Below are positions 51,563-59,854 of a DNA stretch of 64,000 nt, one piece after another. Each line of letters begins with the position of its first letter. The stretch's first letter is position 1. The position numbers were made by a program, and so were the translations under genes. The notes beneath the pieces were generated by a model. It had not been told where the DNA came from. It did no database searches and saw only the letters and a program-made list of their open reading frames with translations. Source of the stretch: Sulfuritalea sp. (GTDB lineage Bacteria > Pseudomonadota > Gammaproteobacteria > Burkholderiales > Rhodocyclaceae); NCBI GenBank assembly GCA_030651305.1, contig JAUSCI010000019.1, forward strand, positions 1 to 64,000, written 5' to 3'.

Positions 51563-52419
51563 TGTTGCCGGGGGTTTCCCCGATCAAGGCCGCGCTCCTG
51601 GGCGCGGCCTTTTTGTTTGCGGTCTTGTCCGGCTGCAGTACCCCGCGTTCATTTCGCGATGCGCGTGAGATAGCGGTCTGGGCTGGCGAACATGGTTTTG
51701 TCGAAACTCTCGTTCAAGCCGGCGCGTTCCGTCTTGCCGCGTTCGTGCGCAAGCCATCGATTCCAAGTAATACGCTGGTCATCTACATCGAGGGCGATGG
51801 GGCCGCCTGGCCGACGCCCTACCATCCGCCACGCAATCCGACGCCGGCAAGACCCGTCTCGCTGGCGTTGGCGATGGCTGATCCGTCGCCGGCTGTCATC
51901 TACTTGGGACGGCCCTGCCAGTATCTGAGTGCGGACGAACTGGAAAGATGCGACAGCGCGTACTGGACAGACCGGCGCTTTGCCCCGGAAGTGGTTGCAG
52001 CGTATGACACGGCGATCAACCGGCAAAAGTCGGCGCTGGTGGCACGGCGCCTCAGGCTCACGGGCTATTCCGGCGGCGGCGTGCTGGCCACCCTGCTGGC
52101 GGTGCGACGTGATGACGTCGATGCTCTTGTAACTGTTGCGGCGCCTTTGGCGGTAGCCGAATGGGTGGCCTGGCACAAAGCTTCGCCGTTGAAGGGCTCG
52201 CTCGACCCTGCCGAATTGGGAGAAAATCCGCGTCTGATGCAAAGTGTGCATTTTGTCGGCGGCAAGGATGAGATCGTCCCGTCGACAATTGTCGAGAGTT
52301 TCGTCCGCCGCGTGGGTGGCCGCATCGAGACCATTACCAGTTTTGATCACGAATGCTGCTGGGCGCGGGACTGGGCGACGCTGCTGCAGCGGACGATGGC
52401 AAAGGAGAATGAAAAATGA
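51562..52419 (+). CDS. Alpha/beta-hydrolase lipoprotein
   Basis: This 285-residue lipoprotein (LSGC lipobox, Cys about 25) has an alpha/beta-hydrolase catalytic set: nucleophile elbow GYSGGG (Ser about 170), acid in GGKDEIVP (Asp about 236) and His263 in FDHECCW. It starts by a one-base overlap with the preceding barrel gene (TGATG) and ends in a four-base overlap with the caspase gene. Substrate is unknown; an envelope esterase or peptidase is plausible. Confidence 0.78.
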   Translation: MLPGVSPIKAALLGAAFLFAVLSGCSTPRSFRDAREIAVWAGEHGFVETLVQAGAFRLAAFVRKPSIPSNTLVIYIEGDGAAWPTPYHPPRNPTPARPVSLALAMADPSPAVIYLGRPCQYLSADELERCDSAYWTDRRFAPEVVAAYDTAINRQKSALVARRLRLTGYSGGGVLATLLAVRRDDVDALVTVAAPLAVAEWVAWHKASPLKGSLDPAELGENPRLMQSVHFVGGKDEIVPSTIVESFVRRVGGRIETITSFDHECCWARDWATLLQRTMAKENEK

Positions 52420-53483
52420 GATCGAAACGGCTGTTCTGGTCTGGCTTGGCCGTCGCATTGATGGCGCCACTTGTCCAGGCGCAAATGATACGTCCGCCTG
52501 CCTTCATGGGCGGCATCCCGGGAATGGCCCAGTTTCAGTCGATTCAGATGCAGCGGCATCAGGCGCGTACCTTGCTGTATCGCGAAGCGCTTGAAGAACT
52601 GCGCAAGAACCCGGCGGCGGCGGATGTTCGGGAGTGTTCTGCGGGGCAGGTTCCAAAGGCCGGAGAATGCCTGGCCCGACCTGAGCCAGTAGCGGCCGTG
52701 GCGCCGACGCCGGTTATTGAAGCACCGGCAGCGGCCGTACCCGTCATCGCGCCGCCTGCGCCCGCCGCCCCGGTCGCCCGTCGTTTCGCCATCCTGGTGG
52801 GCAATAACGCTTATGCCGCACCGATTCCTGCTTTGGAAACGCCGATTGCCGATGTATCGCAAATTGCCAGCGTGTTGCAGACCCGCTTTGGTTTTGAGAC
52901 GAGAATTGTGAAGGATGCGACCAAGGCGAAGCTTATAGAGGCCCTCAACAACATTGCCGCCGAAGCAAAACCGGAGGACGCTGTTCTGCTGATGTATGCA
53001 GGCCACGGCTATCTGATGGACGACATCAAGATGGGCTACTGGATTCCGGTCGATGCCTCGGTCAAGACTGCGCAGGGCTGGATCTCGAATAGCGACATCT
53101 CCAAATTGCTCTCGGCGATACGCGCCCGTCAGTTGATCCTGATTTCGGACAGTTGCTATTCCGGCAGCTTGACCAAGGAACAGAAAGTGGCTCAGGGCAA
53201 GGAGATCAAGGCAGAAGAGATACTCAAGCAGCGCTCGGTGCTGGTGTTTTCCTCGGGAGCCGACGAGCCCGTTTCGGATGAAGGCAAGGAAGGACATTCG
53301 ATATTCGCCTGGAATCTTATCAAGACGCTGCAAAGCACCGGCAGTCTTACCGCCGGAGCACAAATCTGGAGTGTGGTCAGTAAAGGCGTGACCAAGGAAT
53401 ATCCGCAGCAACCCCAGTACGGGGCAGTGGTTTCCGCCGGGCATACCGAGGGCGGCGATTTTCTCTTTCAGACCCCAAAATGA
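52416..53483 (+). CDS. Exported caspase-like (peptidase C14) protein
   Basis: This 355-residue protein has a signal peptide (about 1-22), a Pro/Ala-rich spacer (about 90-118) and a caspase-like p20 domain from about 122: RFAILVGNNAYAAPIPALET, catalytic His in MYAGHGYLMDD (about 196) and Cys in SDSCYSG (about 245). Both catalytic residues are present. The domain would act in the periplasm or be exported, unusual for caspase homologues. It is coupled to the hydrolase upstream and followed by FecR. Confidence 0.88.
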   Translation: MRSKRLFWSGLAVALMAPLVQAQMIRPPAFMGGIPGMAQFQSIQMQRHQARTLLYREALEELRKNPAAADVRECSAGQVPKAGECLARPEPVAAVAPTPVIEAPAAAVPVIAPPAPAAPVARRFAILVGNNAYAAPIPALETPIADVSQIASVLQTRFGFETRIVKDATKAKLIEALNNIAAEAKPEDAVLLMYAGHGYLMDDIKMGYWIPVDASVKTAQGWISNSDISKLLSAIRARQLILISDSCYSGSLTKEQKVAQGKEIKAEEILKQRSVLVFSSGADEPVSDEGKEGHSIFAWNLIKTLQSTGSLTAGAQIWSVVSKGVTKEYPQQPQYGAVVSAGHTEGGDFLFQTPK

Positions 53484-53524
53484 GCTTGTGGTATGGGTAG
53501 AATAAACCGCTCCCGCTCCGGAGG

Positions 53525-53564
53525 TTCCAGCGATGACGATCACTTTCCAGCGATGACGATCACT
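53525..53564 (+). repeat. Exact 20-bp tandem duplication at the 5' end of the fecR-like gene
   Basis: TTCCAGCGATGACGATCACT occurs twice head to tail (53525-53544 and 53545-53564) with no mismatch. Each copy contains an ATG (53533 and 53553). The first has a perfect GGAGG ribosome site (53520-53524) eight bases upstream; the second is the start of the long frame. Confidence 0.95.
53533..53556 (+). CDS. Seven-codon leader ORF created by the tandem duplication
   Basis: ATG 53533 with GGAGG eight bases upstream reads MTITFQR and stops at TGA 53554-53556, which overlaps the ATG of the FecR frame (ATGA). Translation of the downstream gene would then depend on re-initiation. It is probably a by-product of the 20-bp duplication rather than an evolved peptide. 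Confidence 0.5.
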   Translation: MTITFQR

Positions 53565-54047
53565 TGGCTTGGGTTCTTGAGTTGCTGCGCGGTTTTTGGC
53601 CTGGTTTTCTCTTGCCCCGTGGTCGCCCAGATGGGCGCCGCCAGTGCGGCGGGACAAACGGCGCCAGCGTGGGTGGCACAGGTCAAGGTTTCGCGCGGGA
53701 TTGTGCGCATTGAGCGCGGCGGGCAGCGCTTCCCGTCCCCGGTAGGGGCCCGCCTGAAGGTCGAGGATACGGTGATTACCGAAGCCAATGGTTCGGTCGG
53801 CCTGATGTTTGCCGACAATTCGACTCTTTCGATGGGCCCGGGCGGCGAGGTTTTTCTTCACACCTTCAGCTACGATCCGACCACCTATATGGGTGCGTTC
53901 GATGCGTTCGTCAAACAGGGAACTGTCTCGCTGCAAGCTGGAAATCTGGCTCAGGGTGCGCCGGATAGCGTCAAGATCAGGACGCCGCAGGCTGAGGTGA
54001 AAGGTAATGCCCGGCAATTTCTGGTCAGCGTCGAGGAGAAGAAGTGA
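53553..54047 (+). CDS. FecR-domain exported protein
   Basis: This 164-residue protein has a signal peptide (MTITWLGFLSCCAVFGLVFS) and a FecR domain: VSRGIVRIERGGQRFPSPVG, ADNSTLSMGPGGEVFLHTFS and VKIRTPQAEVKGNARQFLVS. FecR domains often perceive or transmit periplasmic signals. The start is placed at 53553; an in-frame ATG at 53493 lacks a ribosome site and gives a hydrophilic N-terminus. It overlaps the next lipoprotein gene by four bases. Confidence 0.85.
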   Translation: MTITWLGFLSCCAVFGLVFSCPVVAQMGAASAAGQTAPAWVAQVKVSRGIVRIERGGQRFPSPVGARLKVEDTVITEANGSVGLMFADNSTLSMGPGGEVFLHTFSYDPTTYMGAFDAFVKQGTVSLQAGNLAQGAPDSVKIRTPQAEVKGNARQFLVSVEEKK

Positions 54048-54658
54048 TGACTATCTCGACACGCCGTCCCTCTTTAATCCTTGCTGCTGCCCTGGCTCTT
54101 GAGCTGCTTGCGGCATGCAGCGGCCCGCGCGAATATTTCTCGGTGCTTCCCGATCACGATGGCAAGACTGGTCAGATGGTCGTAACGCCGCGCCAGGGAA
54201 CTGCCTTGACGCTTGATCGAACCAATGCGAGTGCAACGGTTCGTGGTGGCGAGATATCTCCCGCCAAACTGAGCGAGGCGGAGCTCAAGGAAATGTATAG
54301 GGAGGCTCTCTCTGCCCAGCCCATGGCACCCACCCGCTTCCTTATTTATTTTGTCGAGGGCGGCGATATCCTGACCGCTGAATCGCAGCGCGAACTTGAT
54401 AATGTACTTGCTGAAATCAAGAAGCGCCCGGCCCCTGATCTGATCGTGGTAGACCACACCGATCGCATTGGCTCGGTAGCCGACAATGATCGCCTGGCCT
54501 TGAGGCGCGCGGAGAAGGTCCGCTCCCAGCTGGTCGCACAAGGTTTTTCGCCGGAAAGCATCAGTGCATCCGGGCGTGGCGAACGAGAGCCCTTGGTCGC
54601 CACGGCGGATGAAATCGCGGAAGCGCGCAACCGGCGCGTCGAGATCCTGGTTCGATGA
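54044..54658 (+). CDS. OmpA-family peptidoglycan-binding lipoprotein
   Basis: This 204-residue lipoprotein (lipobox LLAAC, Cys25) has an OmpA-like C-terminal domain (about 100-204) with VVDHTDRIGSVADNDRLALR and ASGRGEREP. The usual Gly before HTD is Asp here, a mild deviation. It should anchor to peptidoglycan. It is coupled by four-base overlaps to both the FecR gene and the WD40-caspase gene. Confidence 0.88.
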   Translation: MMTISTRRPSLILAAALALELLAACSGPREYFSVLPDHDGKTGQMVVTPRQGTALTLDRTNASATVRGGEISPAKLSEAELKEMYREALSAQPMAPTRFLIYFVEGGDILTAESQRELDNVLAEIKKRPAPDLIVVDHTDRIGSVADNDRLALRRAEKVRSQLVAQGFSPESISASGRGEREPLVATADEIAEARNRRVEILVR

Positions 54659-57651
54659 AAGTACATCTGGCGGCGCGTTCCTTGTTGCAAGCCTTGCGCC
54701 ACGGTCTTCGCGCCGCAGCGCTCGGTTTCTCCGTGACTGCAGTCCTGGCAGCGCCGAACCTGCCGAAGGATCCCGTGCTGAGAATCGAGACCGGCAGTCA
54801 TCTTGGATTGATCTCCCGCATCAGCGCAGACGCATCCGGACGCTGGATCGTCACCGCTTCCGAAGACAAGACTGCGCGGCTATGGGATGCCCGCAGCGGT
54901 CAGGCCATTGCCGTTCTGCGCCCACCGATCGGCACCGAGAGCCTGGGCGCGGTCTATGCCGCAGCCATATCACCGGATGGGCGCACCGTGGCTTTGGGCG
55001 GTAACTCGGCCTTCGATGGCGGTGGTGGCCATCTGCTTCATCTGTTCGATCGTGCCAGTGCCAGCGTGCCACCGAAGAGCACGCTGACCGGCATGGAAGC
55101 GCCGATCACCCAGCTGGCGTGGTCGCGGGATAACCAGTATCTGGCGATTGGTTTGCGACAGCAAGGCTTGCGCGTGTTTCGCCGCAATCTGCAATTTGTC
55201 GGTGCCGATCCGGAATTCAACGAAGCCGTGTTTGGCGCCGAGTTCGCGGCCGATGGCCGACTCGCCGTCGCCAGTATCGATGGCGCCATCCGCATCTACC
55301 AGATTGGACCCAAAGGGCTGGAGCGCATCGCGCGTAAGCAGGCGCCCGGCGGCAAGCCCTACGGAGTAAGTTTCTCCCCAGACGGGCGTACGCTTGCGGT
55401 CGGCTACCAGGATCAGGCGCGGGTTGATTTGCTGGATGCAAGAAGCCTGGCTGTGGTCCACAGCATTGAACTCAGGGGAGGCAATCTGGGGCGCGTTGCC
55501 TGGTCGTCCGACGGCAGCAGCCTTTTCGCGGCGGGCAGCCATGTCAGCGGTGGCCGCTTTCCTGTGTTCGCCTTTGGTCAGAATGGCCGCGGCTCTAAAC
55601 GCGAAATCGGGCAATTCAGCAATACCGTGATGGCGCTGGCAAGCTTGCCGAATGGCAGCGTTGCCGCAGCCTCGGCCGAACCGGCTTGGGCGGTTTTTGA
55701 CTCGCAGGGGAAAGCTCAGGCGGCCAGCCGTTCTCAAAGCGCGGATTTTCGTGATGCCGGCGACAGCTTTAAACTCAATCCGACTGCAGAGATGGTTGCC
55801 TTCCGCTATTCCTCCGGGGATGGCGGGATGATTTTCGATTTGGGCGCAGGCAGCCTGAAAAGCGGCTCACCTCCGGACAAGACCAACGCCGCGAGAATCA
55901 GCGGGGATTCGAGTGACTGGAAAAACTCTACCGCGCCGCGTTTCAACGGTCGCTTGCTTCAGGTGAAGCCGGGTGAGGTGGCGCGCAGCCTCGCCGTGGC
56001 GCCCAATGGTCGCAGCTTCGTGCTCGGCAGCGAATGGTTCCTGAGGCAATACAGCACCGATGGCGTGGCACTTTGGGAACGCCGCGTGCCGGCAGCGGCC
56101 TGGGCAGTGAATATCAGTGCCGATGGTCGCTGGGTGGTCGCTGGCCTAGGCGACGGCAGTATCCGCTGGCTACGCCTTGATGATGGCGCTGAGCAGATGG
56201 CGCTTTTTATTCACGCTGATCGTGAACGTTGGATCGTGTGGACGCCTTCCGGTTACTACGATACTTCCGTTGGTGGCGAGAATCTGGTCGGCTGGCACCT
56301 CAACCGGGCCTTCAACCAGTCGGCCGATTTCTTCAGCGCCGGTCGCTTTCGTGATCGACTCTATCGCCCGGATGTGATCCAGAAACTGCTGGCCACCGGG
56401 GATGAAAAGGAAGCCTGGCGACTGGCGCAGGCGGATCTGGCCGCCCTCGAAGCGGCGAATGCCGAACCCGCACGAGTCCAGGCGAAGGCAAAGCCCGACG
56501 CCAAGGAGCGCAAACCGGCCGTTGCCACTCTGGTGGCTGCCGCCGCTCCGGCGCGGCTTGTCGAAATCGTGCCCCCCGTCATCGAACTGCAATCGGATAG
56601 CCAGATGGAAACTACCGGCAATATGGTGAAAGTGCGCTACGCCGTGCGTACTCCGCCGGATGCGCCGGTCAAGGACGTCAAGGTTCGTGTCAACGGCCGT
56701 CTCGATCGAAGCATCAAGCCTGTAGCCCTGCGTGGGGTGCAAGGGGATATCGCGGTGCAGGAAGTACAGGTGCACGTGCCGCCCGGCAAGGATGCCGAGA
56801 TCCTGCTGATTGCCGAAAACCGGAATGCCAAGTCGGACCCGATTAGCATCAAGGTAAGTCGCGCAACCGAGGCGAAGATGCCTGTTGCCAAGGACAAAGC
56901 CGACTTCGAAACGCTCTATATGCTGGTGGTCGCGGTCAACAAATATCCCGCGCCCAATGATCTGGCGAGCCCCGTCAAGGATGCCAATGCCTTCAAGTCG
57001 CAAATGGCCCGTATTGCCAACCCGCCGGCAGGTGTGCGCAAGATCTATGACAAACTCGAATTCAAGATGCTGACTGACGAGACCGCAACGCGGGAGGCAA
57101 TTCTTGACGGCCTCGGCTGGCTCAAGGCGAACGTCAAGGAAAAGGATGCCGGCGTATTGTTCCTCGCCGGCCATGGTATTGCCGAGGGCGCGTCGTATTA
57201 CTACGTTCCCTTCAAGCTTGGCGGCATGGCCGGCAAGGCGGCGGAGTGGGTGCCAGGGGATCAAATCGTCGGCACCCTGCAAAGTTTGCCGGGGCGCGCC
57301 ATGTTTTTTCTCGACGCCTGCTATTCCGGTGCCCTCACCAATCAGGCCTCTGCAAAAGGGTCGAACCCAACCGACATGATCAACAAGATCGACGATGAAC
57401 GGGGCGTCACTATCTTTGCATCGTCTACGGGCAAGGAGAAATCCGGCGAGGACGATGAAAATGGATTTTTCACCAAGGCCTTGATCGAAGGACTGCGGGG
57501 CAAAGCCGCGGACAAGGAGGACAATCTGGTCTACCCCACCGGGCTCAAGCGTTATGTCACGCGGCGGGTCAAGGAGTTGTCGAACAACGAACAGAGACCC
57601 TTCATCAGCGACCGAGGGGTCGATGAGCCCATCGCCATCGTCATCAAATAA
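54655..57651 (+). CDS. WD40-repeat / caspase-like fusion protein
   Basis: This 998-residue protein has a probable N-terminal signal segment (about 15-35), a WD40-type propeller (about 40-530, e.g. GRWIVTASEDKTARLWDARS near 62), a linker with coiled charged sequence (about 580-640), a beta domain (about 645-740) and a C-terminal caspase-like domain (about 755-998). Catalytic His is in FLAGHGIAEGASYY (about 838) and Cys in LDACYSG (about 885). It is the second caspase homologue in the cluster. The propeller could gate the protease. Confidence 0.88.
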   Translation: MKVHLAARSLLQALRHGLRAAALGFSVTAVLAAPNLPKDPVLRIETGSHLGLISRISADASGRWIVTASEDKTARLWDARSGQAIAVLRPPIGTESLGAVYAAAISPDGRTVALGGNSAFDGGGGHLLHLFDRASASVPPKSTLTGMEAPITQLAWSRDNQYLAIGLRQQGLRVFRRNLQFVGADPEFNEAVFGAEFAADGRLAVASIDGAIRIYQIGPKGLERIARKQAPGGKPYGVSFSPDGRTLAVGYQDQARVDLLDARSLAVVHSIELRGGNLGRVAWSSDGSSLFAAGSHVSGGRFPVFAFGQNGRGSKREIGQFSNTVMALASLPNGSVAAASAEPAWAVFDSQGKAQAASRSQSADFRDAGDSFKLNPTAEMVAFRYSSGDGGMIFDLGAGSLKSGSPPDKTNAARISGDSSDWKNSTAPRFNGRLLQVKPGEVARSLAVAPNGRSFVLGSEWFLRQYSTDGVALWERRVPAAAWAVNISADGRWVVAGLGDGSIRWLRLDDGAEQMALFIHADRERWIVWTPSGYYDTSVGGENLVGWHLNRAFNQSADFFSAGRFRDRLYRPDVIQKLLATGDEKEAWRLAQADLAALEAANAEPARVQAKAKPDAKERKPAVATLVAAAAPARLVEIVPPVIELQSDSQMETTGNMVKVRYAVRTPPDAPVKDVKVRVNGRLDRSIKPVALRGVQGDIAVQEVQVHVPPGKDAEILLIAENRNAKSDPISIKVSRATEAKMPVAKDKADFETLYMLVVAVNKYPAPNDLASPVKDANAFKSQMARIANPPAGVRKIYDKLEFKMLTDETATREAILDGLGWLKANVKEKDAGVLFLAGHGIAEGASYYYVPFKLGGMAGKAAEWVPGDQIVGTLQSLPGRAMFFLDACYSGALTNQASAKGSNPTDMINKIDDERGVTIFASSTGKEKSGEDDENGFFTKALIEGLRGKAADKEDNLVYPTGLKRYVTRRVKELSNNEQRPFISDRGVDEPIAIVIK

Positions 57652-57679
57652 GCCAAACATTACCGACTGGAGAAATGCC

Positions 57680-58402
57680 ATGAACCAAAACTGCCTGCGT
57701 CGCCCTCTTGCCGCTGCTATCGCCCTTGTTTTCCTGGCAAGCTCAAGCGGTTGTGCGACAAACCCCGACGGCAGCTTCAAGAAGAACGCCGACGGCACTT
57801 TCGTCGTGGACGACAAGGCCAAGGGGGCGCTGATTGGCGCTGCCGCTGGTTGCGCTCTGGGCAGCGCCACGGGTGCAGGTTGCGCCAAGGGGGCGGTGGT
57901 CGGAGCGGTCGCCGGAGCCCTGATCGGCTGGTACTTCGAATCGAAAAAGATCGCAAGTGCTCAGCAGGTCAATAAGGAATACGCCTCTATCAAGACCAAG
58001 AAGGACAAGGTTGAACTGCCAAAGAAGGATGTGGTACCGGCGAGTTTCAGCACCAAGGTTACAACGGCTGCGCCGGATGCTTCCGGCCAGAAGGAAGTCC
58101 AGCTCACGTCCAGCACCGACATGATCGGGTATGGCGATAAGGTGCCCGAGGTACAGCAGAAATACGCCATCTACGACGAGAACAACAAGTTGGTCGAAGA
58201 GAAGACGGAAAAGGTCGCTGCAGTGGATGGCGCCGGCCGCTATCAGACCAATTCGAAGTTCAAGCTGCCGGCAGCAGCCAAGGGCAAGACCTACACGGTC
58301 AAGACCACGCTGGTCAGCAACAACAAGACCTACAAGGAAAACAGCTACAAGGTGGCCTTTGCCGACGACGGCCGCGTTATCGCGCTGGCGATGGCGAACT
58401 GA
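57680..58402 (+). CDS. Glycine-zipper lipoprotein
   Basis: This 240-residue protein has a lipoprotein signal ending SSSGC (Cys about 25), a glycine-zipper membrane region (about 50-85, GALIGAAAGCALGSATGAGC) and a C-terminal domain of unknown type with Thr/Lys-rich strands. It starts at 57680, preceded by CTGGAGA; an in-frame upstream extension overlaps the previous gene and is rejected. It is the last plus-strand gene and faces the minus-strand amyloid-like cluster. Confidence 0.8.
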   Translation: MNQNCLRRPLAAAIALVFLASSSGCATNPDGSFKKNADGTFVVDDKAKGALIGAAAGCALGSATGAGCAKGAVVGAVAGALIGWYFESKKIASAQQVNKEYASIKTKKDKVELPKKDVVPASFSTKVTTAAPDASGQKEVQLTSSTDMIGYGDKVPEVQQKYAIYDENNKLVEEKTEKVAAVDGAGRYQTNSKFKLPAAAKGKTYTVKTTLVSNNKTYKENSYKVAFADDGRVIALAMAN

Positions 58403-58449
58403 TAGTCGTCGCGGCGCAAGACCGGCTCGTACAGCAGTACCCAAGAAGC

Positions 58450-58480
58450 AAAAAAAGAAGGCGGGGTCGCCCCCGCCTTC
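58450..58480 (-). terminator. Intrinsic terminator of the minus-strand cluster
   Basis: A perfect 10-bp stem GAAGGCGGGG/CCCCGCCTTC (58457-58480) with a TCGC loop is followed, on the minus strand, by seven T (58456-58450). It lies 25 bases past the stop of the last minus-strand gene and closes that operon. On the plus strand no T run follows. Confidence 0.9.
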
Positions 58481-58505
58481 CCGTCAAGCAACAGCTGTGA
58501 ATGTA

Positions 58506-58826
58506 TTACTTGCCGCCGATTACGCCGGCTTCGTTGGCGGCGGTGTTGCCCTTGCCCTGGGCTACCGCGGTCGTGTTCTTCTGGCTGGCCTTGATCTTGG
58601 TGTTGCCCTGGATCTGCGTGCCGCCCTTGATCGCGCCGGCTGTGTTCTTCGCCGTGTTGCCCTCGCCTACTGCGACGGCCGTCGTGTTTTCCTGCTTGGC
58701 CTTGATGTCGGTGTTGCCTTGAATCTGCACGCCTTGCGCGTTCGTCGAAGTCATGGACTTGCTTTGAGCAAAAGCCGCGGTGGACAGAACTGCGGTGAGA
58801 GCGATGAGTGCAATATGGGTACGCAT
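58506..58826 (-). CDS. Small exported curlin-like repeat protein, copy 1
   Basis: This 106-residue protein has a signal peptide (cleavage after AAFA, about residue 20). The mature part is two imperfect 36-37-residue repeats: each begins VQIQGNT/TQIQGNT, then K-x-x-Q-x-NTTAVA-x-G-x-GNTA-x-N-x-AG-x-I. The G-x-G-N-x-A core and alternating polar/hydrophobic residues resemble curlin repeats of CsgA/CsgB. It shares a cluster with a CsgG-like gene. AAGGAG lies upstream. Best guess: secreted fibre subunit. No cysteines. Confidence 0.75.
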   Translation of the reverse strand: MRTHIALIALTAVLSTAAFAQSKSMTSTNAQGVQIQGNTDIKAKQENTTAVAVGEGNTAKNTAGAIKGGTQIQGNTKIKASQKNTTAVAQGKGNTAANEAGVIGGK

Positions 58827-58862
58827 GGTTTACTACTCCTTTGTTAAAAAAGTGGATGTTGC

Positions 58863-59177
58863 CTATTTACCGCCGATTACGCCTGCTTCGTTTGCTGCCT
58901 TGTTATCCTTGCCAATCGCAAGAGCCGTTGCGTTCTTTTGCTCGACCTTGATCTTGGTGTTGCCCTGGATCTGGGTGCCGCCCTTGATGGCGCTGGCTGT
59001 ATTCTTGGCCTCATTGCCCTGACCGGTAGCGACCGCCGCAGTGTTTTCCTGCGCCGCCTTGAGGTCGGTATTCCCCTGAATCTGGACGCCCTGCGGATTG
59101 CTGGAGCGCATGGTTAGCTGCGCGAATACGGGGGAAGCGATAAGGGCAGAGGCAATGAGGATAGTGATGGTACGCAT
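58863..59177 (-). CDS. Small exported curlin-like repeat protein, copy 2
   Basis: This is a 104-residue paralogue of the next gene, clearly a tandem duplicate: signal peptide MRTITILIASALIASPVFA, then repeats VQIQGNTDLKAAQENTAAVA...GNEAKNTASAI and TQIQGNTKIKVEQKNATALA...ANEAGVI. The second repeat has lost one Gly-Asn-Thr (GKDNKA). The start at 59177 has AGGAG upstream; an in-frame extension to 59195 is unlikely. Confidence 0.75.
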   Translation of the reverse strand: MRTITILIASALIASPVFAQLTMRSSNPQGVQIQGNTDLKAAQENTAAVATGQGNEAKNTASAIKGGTQIQGNTKIKVEQKNATALAIGKDNKAANEAGVIGGK

Positions 59178-59237
59178 GCTACGTCTCCTGACCATGAATA
59201 TTGACGGTGAAACCGAACTGAAGAAGCATGCCCGCTG

Positions 59238-59843
59238 TTAGCCAGCGACAACCTTGAAGACGACACGACGATTCTTGGGATCGTTCGGCGCGAGGCCCGC
59301 TGCCGGATTGCCCGAGCCCTTGCCCAGCGGCACCAGACGCTTGCGTTCGATACCCGCCTTTTCCGTAATGTAGTTGACCACCGAACCTGCCCTGTCCTTC
59401 GACAGAGCCATGTTCCTGTCGGCATTGCCGGTCGAGTCGGTATGGCCTTCCACGATCACGCAACGATCGGGGGCAAGCGCCAGAATCTTCGCAATGCTGG
59501 ACAAGGTACCTTCGGAGCTTTGTGAAACCCGGGCGCTTCCAATCTGGAACTGAATTGAAAAATCAACCGCATTGGCTTTTACGTCAGGCGGGAGATTGGC
59601 ACAGTCCAGAGCTGCTGCCGGAGCGTTGGCCGCAGCCGGAGAGCCGGCGTTGTCAAAAACGATGGCCCGCGTTTTTGCTTTCCTCTTGACACTGTCGCCA
59701 TCACCGGGCGCCGTCATGGCCCGTTCAAGATCCTTGAGCTTCGCGGCGTCGTCATCAGCGGCAACAGCCTGGCCGCTGCTCATGGCCAGAAGAATCAGAC
59801 CACACAGCAACGCGGACGTCGCAGGGCGAAAATTGGTTTTCAT
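59238..59843 (-). CDS. OmpA-family outer-membrane/periplasmic protein
   Basis: This 201-residue protein has a signal peptide (about 1-30) and an OmpA-like domain (about 95-201) with the canonical VEGHTDSTGNADRNMALSKD and GKGSGNP. A lysine/arginine-rich spacer lies between. Start 59843 is preferred (TAAGGAG upstream). It should tether the amyloid-like locus to peptidoglycan. Confidence 0.9.
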   Translation of the reverse strand: MKTNFRPATSALLCGLILLAMSSGQAVAADDDAAKLKDLERAMTAPGDGDSVKRKAKTRAIVFDNAGSPAAANAPAAALDCANLPPDVKANAVDFSIQFQIGSARVSQSSEGTLSSIAKILALAPDRCVIVEGHTDSTGNADRNMALSKDRAGSVVNYITEKAGIERKRLVPLGKGSGNPAAGLAPNDPKNRRVVFKVVAG

Positions 59844-59854
59844 AGCTTGGCTCC

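Noticed and set aside
52347-54017. Antisense frame of 556 codons opposite the caspase and FecR genes
   Set aside because: The plus-strand products have signal peptides and clear domains; the antisense product has none.
58506-59177. Repeated DNA blocks that might suggest a CRISPR array
   Set aside because: The repeats are in-frame protein repeats of about 108-111 bases with no unique spacers; they come from gene and repeat-unit duplication.
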